Below, piece by piece: positions 60,906-64,000 of a DNA stretch of 64,000 nt (the first letter of the stretch is position 1; each line of letters begins with the position of its first letter). Where the stretch lies: NCBI GenBank assembly GCA_021825925.1, contig JAKAFP010000006.1:124001-188000 (forward strand), read 5' to 3'. The position numbers and the translations under genes were made by a program. The notes below the pieces were generated by a model. The model saw only the letters and a list, made by a program, of their open reading frames with translations. It was not told where the DNA came from and ran no database searches. The stretch is from Chloroflexota bacterium. GTDB lineage: Bacteria; Chloroflexota; Anaerolineae; Anaerolineales; Anaerolineaceae.

Positions 60906-61124
60906 ATGAATAAAATTGGAAGTTTTGTCTTCGGCGTATTCTCCGGTGCCCTGGTAGGCGGAATCCTGGCTCTGTTATTCACGCCGCTGAAAGGAACGGA
61001 TGTTCGCGCCCGTCTTGGTAACTCATTTGTTCATGTGCAAAATGAAGTAAAGACAGCTGCTCAAGCACGCATGGATGAGCTTAATCAACAATTAACCAGG
61101 CTGCAAAACAAAGCCAGCGAATAG
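60906..61124 (+). CDS. YtxH-domain small membrane protein
   Basis: The 72-aa protein has a Gly-rich N-terminal span (SFVFGVFSGALVGGILALLF) followed by TPLKGTDVRARLG and a coiled coil (about 36-70), the YtxH layout. AGGAGG lies 5 nt before ATG 60906. Such proteins are often envelope-stress genes of unknown function. Confidence 0.85.
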   Translation: MNKIGSFVFGVFSGALVGGILALLFTPLKGTDVRARLGNSFVHVQNEVKTAAQARMDELNQQLTRLQNKASE

Positions 61125-61212
61125 AGCGGATATAAAGTTTTACCCTGCCTGGCTCCCATTTCACTTCGTCGGGAGGCAGGATTCAAATATTGTCTGAGTT
61201 TGACGATTACAA

Positions 61213-61245
61213 AAAGCCAGTTCATTTCTGAACTGGCTTTCTTTT
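61213..61245. terminator. Bidirectional terminator
   Basis: AAAGCCAGTTCA (61213-61224), TTTC loop, TGAACTGGCTTT (61229-61240), with T/A tails. It separates ytxH-like (+) from the metalloprotease (-). Confidence 0.92.
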
Positions 61246-63290
61246 TATTCTGTCAGAGTAATGGTGTATTGTGCTTCCTGCCGGGTGTATCGTGATGATC
61301 CGCTGACCACGAGGATGGGATCATCGCCGTAACAATTGGGGTCAAGCATAAAGTCCAACTCTTCACCCGCAGAGACCATATACTTTTCAATGGGAACATC
61401 CGGGTTTGAAGTAATGATGGAAACCAAAAATGTCTGAGGGATTGCATTTTTAATTCGTGAAAATCCATCAGTCACCCAACCACCATCGCCACCTTCAAAA
61501 GTTTCTTCATAGCCAGTTTCGGGAATCCTTATATCATCAACGGCAAATCCTTCGTTGCTTAATGCACCGTCGCTGATCATTTCAAAACGCAGCCAAACTT
61601 TATGCCCTGCAAATTGGGTGAGATCAACGGTCCTGTTGATCCAACCGTTAGTCACACCACTATAGGCACATCCAAGATCGCTATTTCCATAGACACCCTG
61701 ATGCAAGCAGTATTCTGTATCAAGTACATGCCAGTTTTCGCCATCCATGCTGGATAAGACATAGGCGTAATCGTAATCTTCTTCGAGGTCATACCAAACA
61801 TCATAGCTCAAGGTTAGCTCTCCCTGGCTGCCAGAGAAATCGAATTCCCTGGTCAGGGTGGTATCCACTGAATCACCCCTATTTGACCACATAAAATTGG
61901 ATTGGTTTTCACCGTTATCAGGAAGAATATTTATGGTGGGGTTTCCGGAGAACTGCAGTTTAAATGGGTTATCACACGCAATTTGAAGGTAATCAGTGCC
62001 AAATTGGTGAACACTTCCCGTTACGGCGGTGCCGTCGCATTCGTTCAACCATTCAGATTGGGTGACCATTGGAACATCGAGGTATTGAGAATAGAAATAA
62101 CGGCCGCCACCAATAGCCTGAGTGTTAACATAATTGGTGATGGTCCAATCCTGAAAGAATGTGTCTGCGGTTAGAGTGTTTCCGGTGAGAGGATCCAACA
62201 CCTGGTCGGTTTGAAAAACATTATCGAGGCTGTCGAATCCATTGAAAGGATTGGAAGCCCAATCTTGGGTAAGCTTCTCTCCAAAGCGGCCGTAAAAATA
62301 AGTAGTAAACAGGTAACTGGCACCGTAATTGAGATCATTTAGATCAGGATCGGAGGACCAGTTGTTCAGTTGAAAATCTGGATCCCTCGTAAAGTAATAA
62401 TCAAATCCGCCGGCTTCATACCCATTCACGAGGGTGGCCAAATCGGAAAACCCTTCATTCAGCCACAACTCTTCATCAGGATCGCGATAGCCCTGAATCA
62501 CATGCTGAAGCTCGTGCGCCATGGTACTCAAGGTATATGGATCGGTGATCAATTGACTATCAGCATTGATCGCAAACATCTCATGCGCGTTGGAATATTG
62601 GTAGACATCCTTAAGGACGTAGTCTGAGGAAAGCGCATAACCTGCCAGCGATTCACCCAAGTCTTTGGCATAGAGAATAAAAATATGAGGGTCATTATCC
62701 ACACCGGGGATCCACTCTGTGCCAAACATGGCGTGATCGGTCGGATATATCTGGTTTGAAAATGCGACCATGAGTGTTTTTAGATCGTCCTCATTGATCG
62801 AGATATCGTTTTCAGCCCAGAAATAAGCGTTATCGGTGGCATACCGCAAAGTCGCCACTGTTTCAAGCATATTATCGTCGCCATCAAGCTTATAAAAAAC
62901 CTCTTGATCACCAATCTGGTATTGAACAGGAGGTGTGGTCAATTGGATGGAGACTGCTGACCCGCTATGTAACCGTTCAAATATCCTGTTAAGGTCGGCC
63001 GTCGGGAGGATGGTTTTCTCAAGTTCCGCCTGTGATTGCAATGCTGATTGCAGCACACTCTGATCCACAGCGATGGGTTGTTTTGATTCCTGTAAACCGA
63101 CACTGCACACTGGTTGAGTTGGCATGGCTGGTGTGGCCACTTCTGGGATCAGATCTGGAATTAAAGGTGTAGAGGTTGAAGACAATTTATCAGCAATAAG
63201 ATAAATGGCAGCACACATGCCTGAAATAAAAAGACAACCAACAACCAAGCCGATTACGATGAAAATGATGGTTTTTTCAGATTTGTCCAT
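61245..63290 (-). CDS. Membrane-anchored zinc metalloprotease with immune inhibitor A-like C-terminus
   Basis: The 681-aa protein has one N-terminal span (about 8-31), a Thr/Pro linker, and a protease domain with HELQH at 259-263 and the third ligand Glu in NEGFSD (E279). A C-terminal beta-sandwich region (about 500-640) with TREFDFSGSQGELTLSYDVW and a W-x-x-L-D-T-E-Y-C segment looks like the MAM-like domain of immune inhibitor A. It is extracellular. ATG 63290 overlaps the ligase end by 14 bp; the frame is open to 63395, but that part reads through the ligase gene. Confidence 0.82.
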   Translation of the reverse strand: MDKSEKTIIFIVIGLVVGCLFISGMCAAIYLIADKLSSTSTPLIPDLIPEVATPAMPTQPVCSVGLQESKQPIAVDQSVLQSALQSQAELEKTILPTADLNRIFERLHSGSAVSIQLTTPPVQYQIGDQEVFYKLDGDDNMLETVATLRYATDNAYFWAENDISINEDDLKTLMVAFSNQIYPTDHAMFGTEWIPGVDNDPHIFILYAKDLGESLAGYALSSDYVLKDVYQYSNAHEMFAINADSQLITDPYTLSTMAHELQHVIQGYRDPDEELWLNEGFSDLATLVNGYEAGGFDYYFTRDPDFQLNNWSSDPDLNDLNYGASYLFTTYFYGRFGEKLTQDWASNPFNGFDSLDNVFQTDQVLDPLTGNTLTADTFFQDWTITNYVNTQAIGGGRYFYSQYLDVPMVTQSEWLNECDGTAVTGSVHQFGTDYLQIACDNPFKLQFSGNPTINILPDNGENQSNFMWSNRGDSVDTTLTREFDFSGSQGELTLSYDVWYDLEEDYDYAYVLSSMDGENWHVLDTEYCLHQGVYGNSDLGCAYSGVTNGWINRTVDLTQFAGHKVWLRFEMISDGALSNEGFAVDDIRIPETGYEETFEGGDGGWVTDGFSRIKNAIPQTFLVSIITSNPDVPIEKYMVSAGEELDFMLDPNCYGDDPILVVSGSSRYTRQEAQYTITLTE

Positions 63291-64000
63291 GAACATCCAT
63301 ATCTGTCGTTTTGAGCCAGCGCGATGCGGCAGCCACCAGCCCCAGTGTGAACCAATAGTATGGCAGCGCAAAGCTATCCACGCTAAATTCCTCAAGAATG
63401 AAAGTAATCAACATGAAGATCCCCATCCAGCCGATGGTTTTACTCAGTTGGTCTTTGCGGTTCGAAAGGTCTTTTGCTGTAAAAGCAATCACGACTAAAA
63501 AAACCACGAACAATGAGAATCCGATGATCCCTGTCTCCGCCATCAAGCGGGTCCAGAGGTTCTTTATATTTAAAAGTCCACTGCTCCAACCCGTTAGTTT
63601 GTTCACTTCAGGCAGCTGCCAGGCATAATCAGGCATGTACTGGGGGAAGTAGTACCCTGAAAAACCAACGCCCACCCCCGCGATGGGATAGTCATTAAAA
63701 ATATTCCACCCCGTCTGCCAATAGATCACCCTTTCGCCGAACTGCAGATCATCGGCATATTTCAAAAGCGGATTTTCGGCCGTGGAAGAAAATTGAAAAA
63801 CCTTTTCCATGCGCGGATCAAGTTTGCTCAAAACAAACAAACCGCCAACAATGACGCCCAGATAAAGGAGGAACATGGCCAACCCGGTGAAGATGCCCAC
63901 CAGCACGGTATTCCGCGCATTCCACTTGTTGATTAGCCATTTCGCGAAGCGGATGTTCGCCAGCACAAACAAAAACGCCAGCACCAGCATGAAGGCCACC
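63277..64000 (-). CDS. O-antigen-ligase-like membrane protein, N-terminus outside the window
   Basis: Only the C-terminal 240 residues are visible; the start is beyond 64000. Several spans are seen. The periplasmic part has ERVIYWQTGWNIFNDYPIAGVGVGFSGYYFPQYMPDYAWQLP and ETGIIGFSLFVVFLVVIAF, the pattern of the O-antigen ligase/WaaL/WzyC domain that joins or polymerises surface glycan units. Its overlap with the metalloprotease gene suggests one transcript. Confidence 0.85.
   Translation of the reverse strand, partial: VAFMLVLAFLFVLANIRFAKWLINKWNARNTVLVGIFTGLAMFLLYLGVIVGGLFVLSKLDPRMEKVFQFSSTAENPLLKYADDLQFGERVIYWQTGWNIFNDYPIAGVGVGFSGYYFPQYMPDYAWQLPEVNKLTGWSSGLLNIKNLWTRLMAETGIIGFSLFVVFLVVIAFTAKDLSNRKDQLSKTIGWMGIFMLITFILEEFSVDSFALPYYWFTLGLVAAASRWLKTTDMDVHGQI

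Noticed and set aside
61143..61182. Inverted repeat CCTGCC/GGCAGG after the YtxH-like gene
   Set aside because: Short and imperfect, with the real terminator 30 bp further on; not counted as a separate feature.

Overview
The window reads as a chromosomal segment of a Chloroflexota bacterium, most likely class Anaerolineae. Pointers are the moderate GC content, paired FemAB-like acyltransferases inside an exopolysaccharide locus, a bifunctional phosphoglucose/phosphomannose isomerase, lipoproteins with Thr/Pro linkers, an MshA-like glycosyltransferase, RNase Y, a FapA/DUF342 protein, and several promoters placed so close to the start codon that the transcripts should be leaderless. The lineage is an inference from gene content; no marker could be searched. 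I see no prophage, CRISPR array, rRNA operon or complete insertion sequence.

Layout. 1-4040: a cut DUF3293 gene, a minus-strand pair of receiver-domain proteins (REC-CpaE ATPase and REC-Hpt), a VTT membrane protein and uridine kinase. 4082-6752: a plus-strand cassette (MarR regulator, methyltransferase, ATC-hydrolase-like protein, ketopantoate-reductase-like protein) with two copies of one palindrome. 6753-10895: tRNA-Thr, an MshA-like glycosyltransferase, a membrane protein, and a divergent pair (Tat lipoprotein DUF3795 / CGNR regulator) whose shared promoter region holds two 31-bp operator-like repeats. 10933-19318: DNA polymerase IV, a lipoprotein, sugar isomerase, AI-2E-type permease, FHA protein, a probable 6S RNA, ThpR, RsfS, Bcp and a UbiA-like protein. 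19433-27253: a tightly packed minus-strand envelope polysaccharide operon (GT2, polyprenyl glycosylphosphotransferase, nucleotide-sugar dehydratase/epimerase, FemAB, NUDIX, FemAB, secreted-domain protein). 27385-31170: RidA, DUF3597, then prfA-prmC-tsaC.

31282-43157: CydDC exporter, creatininase-like hydrolase, a VapC-type toxin preceding its antitoxin, leuS under a T-box behind two tRNA-Ala genes, an AT-rich accessory patch with RhuM, and a FapA-like protein. 43278-53031: hemerythrin, polysaccharide deacetylase, an MBL hydrolase/MFS/esterase/M24 peptidase run, a polar amino-acid ABC transporter behind a long structured leader, and a diguanylate cyclase. 53288-64000: an alpha-toroid-like protein, RNase Y and RecX, a plus-strand run (two small membrane proteins, a PfkB-fold protein lacking the catalytic Asp, an M20 peptidase, PAP2, YtxH), then a membrane-anchored metalloprotease and a cut O-antigen-ligase-like gene.

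The best candidates for something not yet described are the unassigned structured leader of the amino-acid transporter (51221-51361), the MarR cassette with paired operators, the CGNR/DUF3795 divergent pair, and the PfkB-fold probable pseudokinase.
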